Shown in pieces: positions 21,721 to 30,747 of a stretch of DNA of 64,000 bases (position 1 is the stretch's first letter; every line of letters starts with the position of its first letter). The stretch is from the NCBI GenBank assembly GCA_037447655.1, contig JBBHKE010003086.1, forward strand, positions 1 through 64,000, written 5' to 3'. The DNA comes from Zygnema cylindricum. Lineage: Eukaryota > Streptophyta > Zygnematophyceae > Zygnematales > Zygnemataceae. Made by a program: the position numbers and the translations under genes. The notes under the pieces are model-generated. The model saw only the letters and a program-made list of their open reading frames with translations, did no database searches and was not told the origin of the DNA.

Positions 21721-22833
21721 AGGGAGAGACAAAAATCGTTTGATGTTAGGGATTCAACACAACTTCCATTAGATTGATAGAAAATAATAGACGATTAGCG
21801 TAAGTTTTCAGTCATAAAACAAAGAGGGCGCAGTGAATTTTAAGCATTTTAGAGACGTAAACAAATAATAGATTATTAATACGAGGATCGATGAATCAAA
21901 TGCAAATTCTAGCGGAATAAATTTGATGTCGAATTTGAGGGTTGAATCCAGATTGGGAAATATGTTTTAACGATTACAATGGCAGCTCAATCGGCGGTAA
22001 ATAGAATTGTCAGAATCAAAGGTAATTTCATCATGGACTGGATATCAATTCAAATGTTCAAAGGTCAAATTTCGGGTTTGATGGGGTGGAACTAAACTTA
22101 AGTTTGTCACAACATAATTCCATGGACAAATAAATGTAAGCTTTTAAAGTGGTAAAAATGTTGGTACAGGGTATGGATGACAAATCTCCATTTATTCAAC
22201 AAATAATATATAAATAATCAACAACATAACTAATAATTTTGATGTGAAAGTGCCTATATGGCTTGGTGAAGAAAAAATCACGTTCCAAAAAAAATATAAA
22301 TAACCTCTTAGACTTGGTATATCATCAAACCCATTCCAGAGTTGGTTATTTTTTAATCGACAAGTTTATATTTTCTTCTTAAGAATTGATATATTGTGCA
22401 AAAACAGGTCCATCACAGTTATAAACTTGGTAACCAAAATCCCAAAAGTTGAAGAATACAACAAAAGCTTACGACTAAAAGTTGTCGATATACATGTTGA
22501 TATATATTGTATACAGTATGTACCTCTATCAGAAAACATGTACATTGATCAAATGTGAAGAGGAAAAGCAACACGAAAATTATTTAAAAAAGAAAAATCC
22601 ATTTGAAAGAAAAACCTACTTCATTCTTATATCCAATGATTGAAATCTTCCATCTAAGGTAAACTCTCAACCTCTAGTTGCTCGTTTAGTCTTCGTCCAA
22701 ATTTACCATTTGTTGTCGATTGCATCAGTTCTTAAACCAATCAATACAAATATTGCCGGGAAACATGCGTAATCCTTTTGATACCTAGTCTCATCAATAT
22801 TCCCATCGAAGGTAACCAAAAGGACTTTCTTCT
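21721..22833. other. 3' flank of gene C
   Basis: Reverse-strand counterpart of 2810-3660. It includes the block around 22040-22130 (CAACATAATTCCATGGAC) and the block around 22640-22830 matching the immediate 3' flanks of genes A and B. No gene seen. Confidence 0.6.
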
Positions 22834-23844
22834 TCACTTCTGGTCATACTTTAAACAACGGTCCCATGGAAGTATAAATTCGACGTACAGATACAAAGAT
22901 TTCAATTTTGTCACTTCCGTCACACATTCTATGGCAGCCGCTGCATACAAAAGCCTCTGAAGTTGAAACTCGAGTTTTACTTCCTTCAACGACGGACAAC
23001 CTTCCAACAACCGTTGTATTATTTTGACTTCGAGCATTGAGAATGAAAGCCTTCTTAAACAAAGCGTAGTTACATGTGGGAAATTATAATTTAAAAAGTC
23101 AACTGATGAAGCACCCAGATACACTTCCCGAATATTGGAAGTGACCATCGCAAGACTCGCACATGAGTCGATGGTCATTGAGGTAAAGGATTTTGAACAA
23201 ACATCCAATGGAAAGAGTGCAACCTCAATGCCACCATAACACAAAGAGTCGAGTCGAGGCATATGTTCGAGTAGAAAATGCAAAGACTCTCCTTGCGTGC
23301 AATCTTGGTTGCTGTTGAACAGAAAAAACTCTTCAACATTTGCGAAAAGCGTCGTATTTATGCCCTTCTTCGATGTAATCTTGCAATCTTCAAAAACCAA
23401 ACGTTTCAAACCTGTCATCTCGCTCAAAGCATTCAAATGCGATGCAGTGAAGGAACACTGGTCCGCCCTAAAAGAGGTCAGTTTGGAACCTATCGCAAGT
23501 GACCAATAAAGAAAGCACGGCCCTAGTACCAGATTCATTGAAGGATCTGATCTTACATTCAGATCAAGTTCTTCGATATTCGGTGTCAACTGTACCGTAC
23601 GGGCCAAAATACTTGCACGATCCTCCGGGGGCCACCGAATAAGATTCAAGTTCGCCAACGTCAAACTCCGGACGCTTTTCACTGCTTCGGCGAACTTCTT
23701 GGATACCGTCGAATATAAAACAAGTTGACCAACTTCTCCACCGTTCGACGAACGAACTAAGATGTCAGATAAAATAGGCGGAGGACATCGTTCAAAAAGA
23801 CTAGTCTTCTTGTATGTAATGCGACGTTTTTCCATTTTAGCCAT
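22834..23844 (-). CDS. F-box-like/LRR protein C (best-preserved copy)
   Basis: A 336-residue ORF starts at the ATG at 23844 (MAKMEKRR); an in-frame upstream Met at 23871 exists, but 23844 matches the start of gene B. Residues about 14-55 (FERCPPPILSDIL...LVLYSTVSKKFAEAV) form an F-box-like region, and irregular LRR strands follow (SLTLANLNL, NIEELDLNV, GLKRLVFEDCKI, VEEFFLFNSN, REVYLGASSVDF, TTLCLRRLSFSM, SLKEVKLEF). The protein ends LPWDRCLKYDQK. There are no internal stops and the C-terminus is intact, unlike gene B. By family analogy such proteins pick substrates for ubiquitination; no substrate is inferable. A conserved TTTTGCAG just upstream (minus strand, about 23884) hints at a 5' intron. 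Whether it is expressed cannot be told from the sequence. Confidence 0.72.
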   Translation of the reverse strand: MAKMEKRRITYKKTSLFERCPPPILSDILVRSSNGGEVGQLVLYSTVSKKFAEAVKSVRSLTLANLNLIRWPPEDRASILARTVQLTPNIEELDLNVRSDPSMNLVLGPCFLYWSLAIGSKLTSFRADQCSFTASHLNALSEMTGLKRLVFEDCKITSKKGINTTLFANVEEFFLFNSNQDCTQGESLHFLLEHMPRLDSLCYGGIEVALFPLDVCSKSFTSMTIDSCASLAMVTSNIREVYLGASSVDFLNYNFPHVTTLCLRRLSFSMLEVKIIQRLLEGCPSLKEVKLEFQLQRLLYAAAAIECVTEVTKLKSLYLYVEFILPWDRCLKYDQK

Positions 23845-24489
23845 AAAAGTGGAAGCGGAAGGAAACTGCAACTAGTGCAAAATCTGCAAAACACAAGTTA
23901 TTACAGTGAACTCTAGTTATTACCAGCAATTAACAGGAGAGAAGAAAAACTACAAATCTAACTCTCAATCGTATTTTTCAACAGTGGTAATTAAACATAT
24001 TTTTAATTGTATTTTAGAAGGGCTTTTTTAAAGGGATTTACTGAAGAATATCTTGAGACCTTGTTTTCTGAAAGGAATGCTTCGAATGTGGGTTGAAATA
24101 TAGTTGAAACTATCCTATGATGGTATTTAGGCTAGGGAGAAGTGCAGGAGAATAGGGAGGCAGAGAGCGAGGGAGATTTGTATTCTCAACGATTAGTGCC
24201 AGAGCATTTACGACAGGAAAAAAACTAAAAGTTTTTGTGAAAAAAATTAGACATTTTAGCGTCGAATTTTTTTTCGCCACTTTCGTTAACTTTTCTCTGT
24301 GCACACATGTCACCAATCAGAAGGTAAGATCCTAACCTTTCTATCGCAATTGTCAAATCAATAATCTGACAAGTGTGCACAAAGGAAAGTCGATTAAAGT
24401 GGCGAAAAAAACATTGACGTCAGTAACGAAACACGGTATAGTGTTGCAGATCGCACCGGAATGTCAACGATATGATCCGATACGGTATC
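23845..24489. other. Upstream region of gene C
   Basis: Reverse-strand counterpart of about 8900-9486 upstream of gene B, including the decayed CCCTCT tract (24125-24175) and the block with TCTGACAAGTGTGCAC. No separate gene seen. Confidence 0.5.
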
Positions 24490-24760
24490 TCAGAGATAAA
24501 ACACCAGTTTTACTCGAACTGGCGGTACGAGTAACACAGGTTTTACTCGAAAAATCTGTTTTCTTCAACAACCGGAGCGAGTAACAACTTTCCTCAAAAA
24601 ACCGGCTTTCCCCAAACTGCCGGTGCAAGAAACACTGGTTTTACTCGAACTGGCAGGATGAATAAAACTGGCTTTAATCAAACTGGCAGTACAAGTAACA
24701 CCGGTTTTACTCAAAAAAAGGGTTGTACACGAACTGGCAGTACCATACGACCAAGACTTC
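24490..24760. repeat. Degenerate minisatellite upstream of gene C
   Basis: Inverted counterpart of 8200-8690, with several copies of CCGGTTTTACTCGAACTGGC-like sequence. Confidence 0.65.
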
Positions 24761-25925
24761 TGCTGATACCATAAACTCTAGAAAACCCGAAAACTACTAA
24801 AATCAGAGGTTCAGTTCACTACCTAGAACGTCTTTACGACAAAGGAAAAAAAATCGAAAGAGGGAATTTTTTTTCTTTTTGGAGACAGGGAAACCAGAAT
24901 GTTTTTTTGACAGACAAAACATAAACCATATTCATGACACAGGGGGAACCACCATTTTCACAGAGGAGAAAATATGAGTTGGCTTTAAAACAAAGGAAAA
25001 GAACAAATAAATTGATCATAGAAAAAAATTAAAAGGTGCTTTTGACAAAAAAAACTGACCTCCAAATTGTCAAAGACTATAAGATATATAAAGCATTCAT
25101 GAAGAAGATAAACAAAAATGTATACGATAGAGGAGGGAATAACGGAAGTAGGATAAACCCTATATATCACAGAGAGAAAAAATGAACTAACCTCCAGACG
25201 GTAGTCACCAGTTCAATATTTTATTTTTTTGAGTTCAAACAGCTTTAACGCCACTCGCTTCTGAAATCATCGATATCATTCTTGTCAACATTTTCTGTGA
25301 CAAAACAAAAATCAATTTCAGTTTCACGTTTTCTCAATTAATACTATTTGTGAAGAACAACTACAAAGTTTTCGGGTTTGTCAAATCTTCAAAGTTCAAA
25401 TTTACAATTTTTCATATTTCCAAATGTTCAATTGCTCAAATTTTAAAAATTTATGGTCTTTGAATTTCCAATGCATAATCTCCCTCTTTTGAAAATTAAT
25501 GAAACGATGGACAAAAAAAATGATCGAAAACATGACCATACAGGATAGAATTCTCTTACCCAAAAAGCCTAAAAGTATAAAACAAACGTCTATTATTCAG
25601 AGATGAAGCCCAATTGAAACTATTTTTTGCAATTTTTCAGATTTTGGCAATTCCTTTTGAATGTGATAAATTCACTTCCCGCAGTAAAAAAAAAAACCGC
25701 CATCTTTCCGAATTCATTGAAAAAGAAAGTAAAAGCAAATGAATTAGAATTGAATTCCAAAGAAAAAATCAAAATAGAAAAAAGGGTACAGATGAGGTAA
25801 ACATCGTATATCGATGGAAATCGCAAACGATATGTCACGATTTCGATGTACCGTAATATCGAGAACTTCAAATTTTACAATTACACACTTTATTTGAAGA
25901 TAATTGGCCATTACGAAGAGCTAAC

Positions 25926-26030
25926 TAGGCCTCTCCCTCTCCCTCTCCCTCTCCCTCTCGTCTCCCTATCCTCTCCCACTCCCTCCCTCTCCCTCTCCCC
26001 CTCCCACTCCCCCCCCCCCCGTGTTCTCTC
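25926..26030 (+). repeat. CCCTCT/CCCCTC pyrimidine tract
   Basis: Begins with four perfect CTCCCT units, then varies and ends in a C10 run. It marks the outer edge of the inverted unit. Confidence 0.9.
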
Positions 26031-26059
26031 GCCTTCCTCGCGTTGCCTCTGCCCCCCTT

Positions 26060-26260
26060 CGGCTTCCCTCCCTGTGTCTCCGTCTGCCGCTGCCGTACGA
26101 TTTCGCATCCCCGTGGAAGTACGCGCTTGGGCCGCGTCAACTGTACGGACGGCGGCGGGCGTGGGAGGTGCACAACGACGAGGGGCGAGCGACGCGGGAG
26201 GGCACCGGGGGGGCACGCGTGACGTCATGCTGGCTCGGCCGTACCATGTGGCGGTCGTAC
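26060..26260 (-). mobile_element. E2-related fragment (GC-rich variant), left part
   Basis: The reverse complement carries GGTACGGCCGAGCCAGCATG, GACGTCACGCGTG and GGGATGCGAAATCGTACGGC, matching the insert in gene A (2065-2297). It is split from its right part (27554-about 27610, TTTTTATGACGCTATGCATG) by the MITE-like element at 26261-27553. The GC content is far above its neighbours. Confidence 0.65.
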
Positions 26261-27553
26261 CATAGTTCAAAAGTAGGCGTTTTTATGGTAGGCCTTTGGT
26301 CGGCGCCTTTATCGTAAGTTGTGTTATGGGCTTTTCATGTGATCTTTTTAGATCGCTACTTTGATCAAAGACCGTCCGATCGTCCGAATCTGACGGTGTA
26401 AATAAAAAATACTTCAAAACTCACGGAAAAATAAAAAATTGTCCGAATGTTTTTCAAAATTTAGACATGACGTTTAATTCTCTATCGATCGATGTGCAAC
26501 TCAACCCTGTTACTATTAATTTTCAATTTGCGACCAATACAATATGGTACACCGCGCCTTAGAACAAGGTGACCGTAAGATCTTTGCCGAAAAGAAGTAC
26601 GGTTTTTTCTTGAAAGTCAGAAGAGTGAAGGAGATCTCTAAGGTACATTGACGCAGTACACTTGCGAAGTACACGTATGTAACACGCAAGTACGGATTTC
26701 CATACGAAAATGGTCGGTTTCAAATTTTTGACGATTTTAGAGATTTGATCGTCAAGGAACCACTCAAATTAAAACACGTATGTAAAAACTTGTTTAAAGA
26801 CGATACGCGATGTCACCGAGGCCTCTGTAATACAGAAATTTTGTTGTCCGTACTATTACAGAGACCTCCTGATGCAACCTTACCCCAAATAAGTAACTAT
26901 ATGAATTACAGTATTAGTACTTTTTTGTCGGTTACATTTTGCGGCGTCTACCTTAAAGTCATTGAACGCAAATCACGTCGTACGTCGCGTATCAGACAAT
27001 TTGTCTTTATCGGTAAAATAACATATTATAAAAAATATTAAATTTATAAAATACTATGCATCGCGATATATATCGCGATGATTTATGTTGGTCTCGGTAC
27101 GATATATCGAGAACTTTGCTCGATCGATATTCGATAGATCGAATATCGAAATCGTCGCGATATGAAATTACCCGATACCCAACAATACAATATGGGTCTT
27201 AAGGCCATTTGTATGTTTTGCGTACAATAGGCATATTGTATTGGCGTACTTTCACCTAGTTTTGAACTATGTCTTGAACCACCGTCGTCGTCTTTCGAAC
27301 ATTCAAAACTGCAGGTTTGTTTTAGGGCCTATGTTTGATGACGTCGAAGCGTGTGACGTGTTCAATCGGAGTTACGTCTTCCGATGAGTTTTCCGAAAAT
27401 CATAAATGCTCCGGTGGGAATAGGCTATCAACCCTGTTACTATTTTTTTTTTCATTTTACGACCAATACAATATGGGTCTTAAGTTCATATTGTATGTTT
27501 TTCGTACAATAAGCACATTGTTTGGGCCTACTTTCACCTACTTTTGACCTATG
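26261..27553. mobile_element. Larger relative of the hAT-type MITE, composite
   Basis: The left end CATAGTTCAAAAGTAGG (26261-26277) is identical to the MITE at 6069 and is followed by the same first 135 bp. The right end (27537-27553) is its complement with one mismatch. Flanks GGTCGTAC (26253-26260) and GTTTGTAC (27554-27561) look like a diverged 8-bp TSD (6 of 8). A second right end (27255-27271) and a repeated CAACCCTGTTACTATT segment (about 26502 and 27430) show an internal duplication or nested copy. A 98-codon ORF at 26745-27041 has no recognisable domain. Confidence 0.7.
27059..27148. repeat. Strong palindromes rich in TCGCGATA
   Basis: A perfect 22-bp palindrome lies at 27059-27080 (CATCGCGATAT and its complement). 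An 11-bp inverted repeat with a 2-bp spacer (CGATATTCGAT at 27125-27135, complement at 27138-27148) lies 45 bp further on. Confidence 0.9.
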
Positions 27554-27610
27554 GTTTGTACTTTTTATGACGCTATGCATGCGTTATGATTGATCATGTT
27601 TTCTGTTTTT

Positions 27611-28081
27611 GACTTACGGTGGACTTCCATTAGCGAAAAAGTGGGGTTTTTTACCGACGGCCGTGCCGTTTCGTACAGGTTCATACAATTCTTTTTTTTC
27701 AACGAAAACAACATTACAAAAAATTGTCCAAGGTTGTAGGCATGAATTAGGACCGTCAAGTTTAATTACACTTTTTATCCGTGACGCCACATCACCAACC
27801 CTACAGTTTGTTAAGACCGTGCACAAGGAGGACAGTTCTAAAATACAGAAAGTGTAAAAATAGGCCGCGTGGAAAAGGTAAAAAAATCCAAGATGAGCGC
27901 GCGCGTGTGTGCGTACACGTCGCAAGGGCCATGTGCGTTCCGCCAAGGTGGCTGCGAATCCGCCGAAATTATCCCGTCACGCACCCACCATCAAAGTTTG
28001 TCGCCGACTTTTTGTCGTTGCGTTTTGAAATTTTGGGTAATACATTTAATGCCATGTGTACGAGTCACTAATCACCTCCGC
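27611..28081. other. Unassigned DNA
   Basis: Short overlapping ORFs occur on both strands without recognisable domains. Nothing can be assigned. Confidence 0.5.
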
Positions 28082-28300
28082 TATAGAAATTAATGGTCTT
28101 TTAAAGTATTTTCTAGGTCTGAATAGAAATAAGAAAGAAGCCGAGGCAGTCGTTTTTTTCGTTTTTTGCTTACCCGACCTTAACCGATTTTTTTTTCTTT
28201 TCTGTGAATCAACATCCCAAATCCGCCCACCCCACCAAATTTGGCCACCGAATCCGTTCTGGATCCGACACGGGCGCTCCGTTAACAATTGATCACGGTT
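28082..28300 (+). mobile_element. Possible relic of a Copia LTR start
   Basis: ATAGAAATTAATGG, AAAGTATTTTCTAGGT and AAGCCGAGGCAGTC occur in the same order and spacing as in the first 75 bp of the Copia-1 LTRs (29223 and 35242). Similarity fades after about 28160. Confidence 0.45.
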
Positions 28301-28396
28301 TTGGTTGACCGTTTGGGACCTTTGATCGTCATTGATAAAGGGACTTGTAAATTTTGATATATTGTTGTCGATAATAGTGCCAATATATCCGCACTC

Positions 28397-29033
28397 ATGT
28401 CAAGCTCGTTGGCTTTACCCGCACTTCTTTGGATCAATATGGATTTCCAGGCCCTTTCTCCCCTGTACGGTCATCGAAGTACAGAGGAAAGAGTGAACCC
28501 AGCTAGACCAGATCCTTCTATTTTCCAAACTGAGCGGAACGCACTTTATTTCGCGCCTAACGGAGGCCGTAAGACGGAGTTATTGCTTTTCAAGATTTCC
28601 ATTTCTGCTACATGCGATCAGTTTCACCTGTCACTTTGGGGGCTACATTGTGGAACGCCACGTAACTTTTGGGATAATCTCATAGATTTTGCTGTTGGCT
28701 GTCTGTACGATGTTAGTTCAGGTCTAACAGACAGGGAGAGCATTTATTACCTTGAGTCAAAGTTAGGCGTTTCACGTCAATTCAGAACTTTGCGCTCAAA
28801 AGTGTATCATAGAATGCCATTTGGCTTCCAATCAAGCCGGAGCTAGTCGCATAACTTTTTGCCCTGAGTGTAGTACAACCTATTTGGTATTATGTCCATA
28901 CGATAACAATTCCATGCCGCTGATTGGCTCCTGGTATTTCTTTGACTTTGGTATAGTCACTAGGACAAACTTTGCTTGTATAAGGCACTTGGGGTCGAAA
29001 GGGACAAGTTGTTGTTTCAGTACTGTCTCCTGA
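28397..29033 (+). CDS. Unrecognised ORF pair
   Basis: An ORF of 149 codons (28397-28846) overlaps a second of 70 codons (28821-29033) in another frame, as if one frameshift separates them. The first includes LWGLHCGTPRNFWDNLIDFAV; the second has a CPECSTTY...C arrangement that could be a metal-binding knuckle. I do not recognise the family. It could be a gene fragment captured next to Copia-1 or a piece of an unknown transposon. Confidence 0.3.
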
Positions 29034-29629
29034 GAAAAACCCTAGAAATTCCAACAAACTTTCTTGTGGAGAAATTTTGTTTTGTATGTGATTGTGACCC
29101 TATTGCCATCTTGTTTTGCATCCGTCCTTTGTGGAAGTCATAGTCCGGTTAGGTAGTTGGCACTATATTTCTTGTTTGGGCGATTTGGGATTGGTGCCTG
29201 TTGGAAACCGAGAAGGGTCTTGTGTAGAAATAAAAGGTTATTTTAGTATTTTCTAGGTTTTGCAAAATGCAGAAAAAGCCGAGGCAGTCTGTCTCTAACT
29301 TCTCTCTTCAGCTCCCACACTTGTCGTAGTCACTTAAGGTTGAAGACGGAGCTAGAGCCATGGCTGCCTATGCTGATTAGAGATAGAGTTACGGGTTGTA
29401 GATTTTGGTAGATTTACCAAAATAGAAATTGACGAACCCTAGATTTGAACCTGGTACCTACCGTCCTTCAACATAGCTGGTAGCCTTAGCCAGTTAGTGT
29501 GGCAACATGGTTGGACATATAGGGTTTGTTGGATTGGCACGTGAAGCCGATCCAATACGGGGTAGAATATGGAATATCCATACTCGAGCCGCCCGTATAA
29601 ATGGGTACGGACCCGCCTGTCTCTACATT

Positions 29630-29700
29630 GAGCTGGTGGCACAGTGGTAGTGCGTTCGCAGCTGAAGTGAAAGGTCCCAGGTTCGAACCCTGGCCGGCTC
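29630..29700 (+). tRNA. tRNA-like cloverleaf in TRIM 5' LTR
   Basis: All four stems pair. Acceptor: 29630-29636 with 29694-29700 (7 bp, one G-U). D stem: 29639-29642 with 29650-29653 (4 bp, loop AGTGGTA). Anticodon stem: 29655-29659 with 29667-29671 (5 bp, one G-U). T stem: 29677-29681 with 29689-29693 (5 bp, loop TTCGAAC). A-box TGGCACAGTGG and B-box GGTTCGAACCC match pol III consensus. T8, a 5-nt variable loop and the discriminator A are present. Loop position 33 is G instead of the nearly universal U; the anticodon position would read CTG. It is therefore tRNA-derived but probably not a decoding tRNA. Confidence 0.7.
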
Positions 29701-29753
29701 AATTTTCCCAAGTGTGGGACATGCCGAATCCCGGATTTCTAGGAAACCTAACA

Positions 29754-29770
29754 TGGTATCGGAGCCAGCG
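29754..29770 (+). promoter_or_regulatory. TRIM primer-binding site (tRNA-iMet 3' end type)
   Basis: TGGTATCGGAGCCAGCG directly follows the 5' LTR. It is the usual plant copia-type site TGGTATCAGAGCC with one A-to-G change. Confidence 0.85.
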
Positions 29771-29801
29771 GGATTGCGGATGGTTTGACCGGCTTTCCCG
29801 T

Positions 29802-29810
29802 GAGGGGGGG
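29802..29810 (+). promoter_or_regulatory. TRIM polypurine tract
   Basis: GAGGGGGGG directly precedes the 3' LTR start at 29811 and is the expected plus-strand primer. Confidence 0.85.
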
Positions 29811-29914
29811 TGTTGGATTGGCACGTGAAGCCGGTCCAATATAGGGTGGAATATGGAATATCCATACTCGAGCCGCCCGTAATAAATAGGTACGGACCCG
29901 CCAGTCTCTACATC

Positions 29915-29985
29915 GAGCTGGTGGCACAGTGGTAGTGCGTTCGCAGCTGAAGTGAAAGGTCCCAGGTTCGAACCCTGGCCGGCTC
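29915..29985 (+). tRNA. tRNA-like cloverleaf in TRIM 3' LTR
   Basis: All 71 positions are identical to 29630-29700, although the rest of the LTR pair differs at about nine sites. It has the same complete cloverleaf and the same G at position 33. Confidence 0.7.
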
Positions 29986-30747
29986 AATTTTCCCAAGTGT
30001 GGGACATGCCGAATCCCGAATTTCTAGGAAATCTAACAGGGTTTCGTAATTATTTAGATGTTAACACGTAGCCTATTTTCATTCAACGGAATATTTAGAC
30101 ATAGATACAGTTGTAATGTACGGCCACGGAACATCCGAAACGGCTACCGCGCATTTTGTTTCGAGGGCAAAACAAATAGTGCGCAAGTATTTATGACGGT
30201 CACGATTGTAATCCGACTTCATCGGACGGCCACGAAGCATGCCGAGATCGCGGAATGAGTTTTCGGCGGTTTAGGGTCGACGTCACATCAATTGCCACGT
30301 GGCACAATCACAATGGATTTCGGCATCTTTGGGGATTCCGGGAACGAATCTAAAAATGACATGTGTCGCCTTGTTGGCCATTTTGTACAATGGCCGTACA
30401 CAAAGTACATCAGCACATGTACCTTTATGTACGATACATACTTATGATTGGTGCCGTACTTCGGTAGATAGAGTTTTAGAGAAAAATAGGACTTAGAAAC
30501 TTTTGATAGATTAGACCATCTTTCCCAGGGAGCTCCTGTACAAAAGGTCAACTTTGACTCTTCATAACATACTGCTCAGGGGAGCAAATTCAGAGATTAT
30601 TTTTGCTATAGACTCACGAGAGTCTTCCCTTTACAAGGTAAAGGTGGTAAGAGTTTTTTTTTGGCAGGGTGGTAGTTATTCTTGCTGAAACACAAAGGGG
30701 TCAAGGTTATCCTAGAGGCGTCGTGTGAGTGCCTACTTTGAGGTCTT

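Larger units (their letters stand above)
17460..25870 (-). repeat. Inverted copy of the F-box/LRR unit
   Basis: In reverse complement this region reproduces unit 1: AT-rich upstream blocks (25870 down to 24800; CGATATCAT block near 25270), the CCGGTTTTACTC minisatellite, gene C, the 3' flank with TTGTCACAACATAATTCCATG (near 22110), the purine/pyrimidine minisatellite, and the block matching about 4570-4830 (17640-17860). It lies tail-to-tail with the gene D remnant. Confidence 0.75.
29527..30038 (+). mobile_element. TRIM (miniature LTR retrotransposon) with tRNA-like cloverleaf in each LTR
   Basis: A 512-bp element. LTRs of 227 bp (29527-29753) and 228 bp (29811-30038) start TGTTGGATTGG and end CTAACA, and about nine differences are visible between them. 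The TSD is GGGTT (29522-29526 and 30039-30043); the empty site is preserved in the Copia-1 3' LTR (ATATAGGGTTTCGTAATT). The internal region is only 57 bp: the primer-binding site TGGTATCGGAGCCAGCG (29754-29770), complementary to the initiator tRNA-Met 3' end apart from one base, and the polypurine tract GAGGGGGGG (29802-29810). It has no coding capacity, so it must move with proteins from other elements. Each LTR holds an identical 71-nt sequence that folds as a tRNA. Confidence 0.95.

Noticed and set aside
26745-27041. 98-codon ORF in the composite MITE as a transposase
   Set aside because: No hAT motifs and no similarity to the transposase at 13160-15505.
29630-29700. Genuine tRNA-Gln(CUG) gene
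   Set aside because: G at position 33, location inside both LTRs of a TRIM and exact duplication there point to a tRNA-derived LTR module; a decoding role is unlikely.
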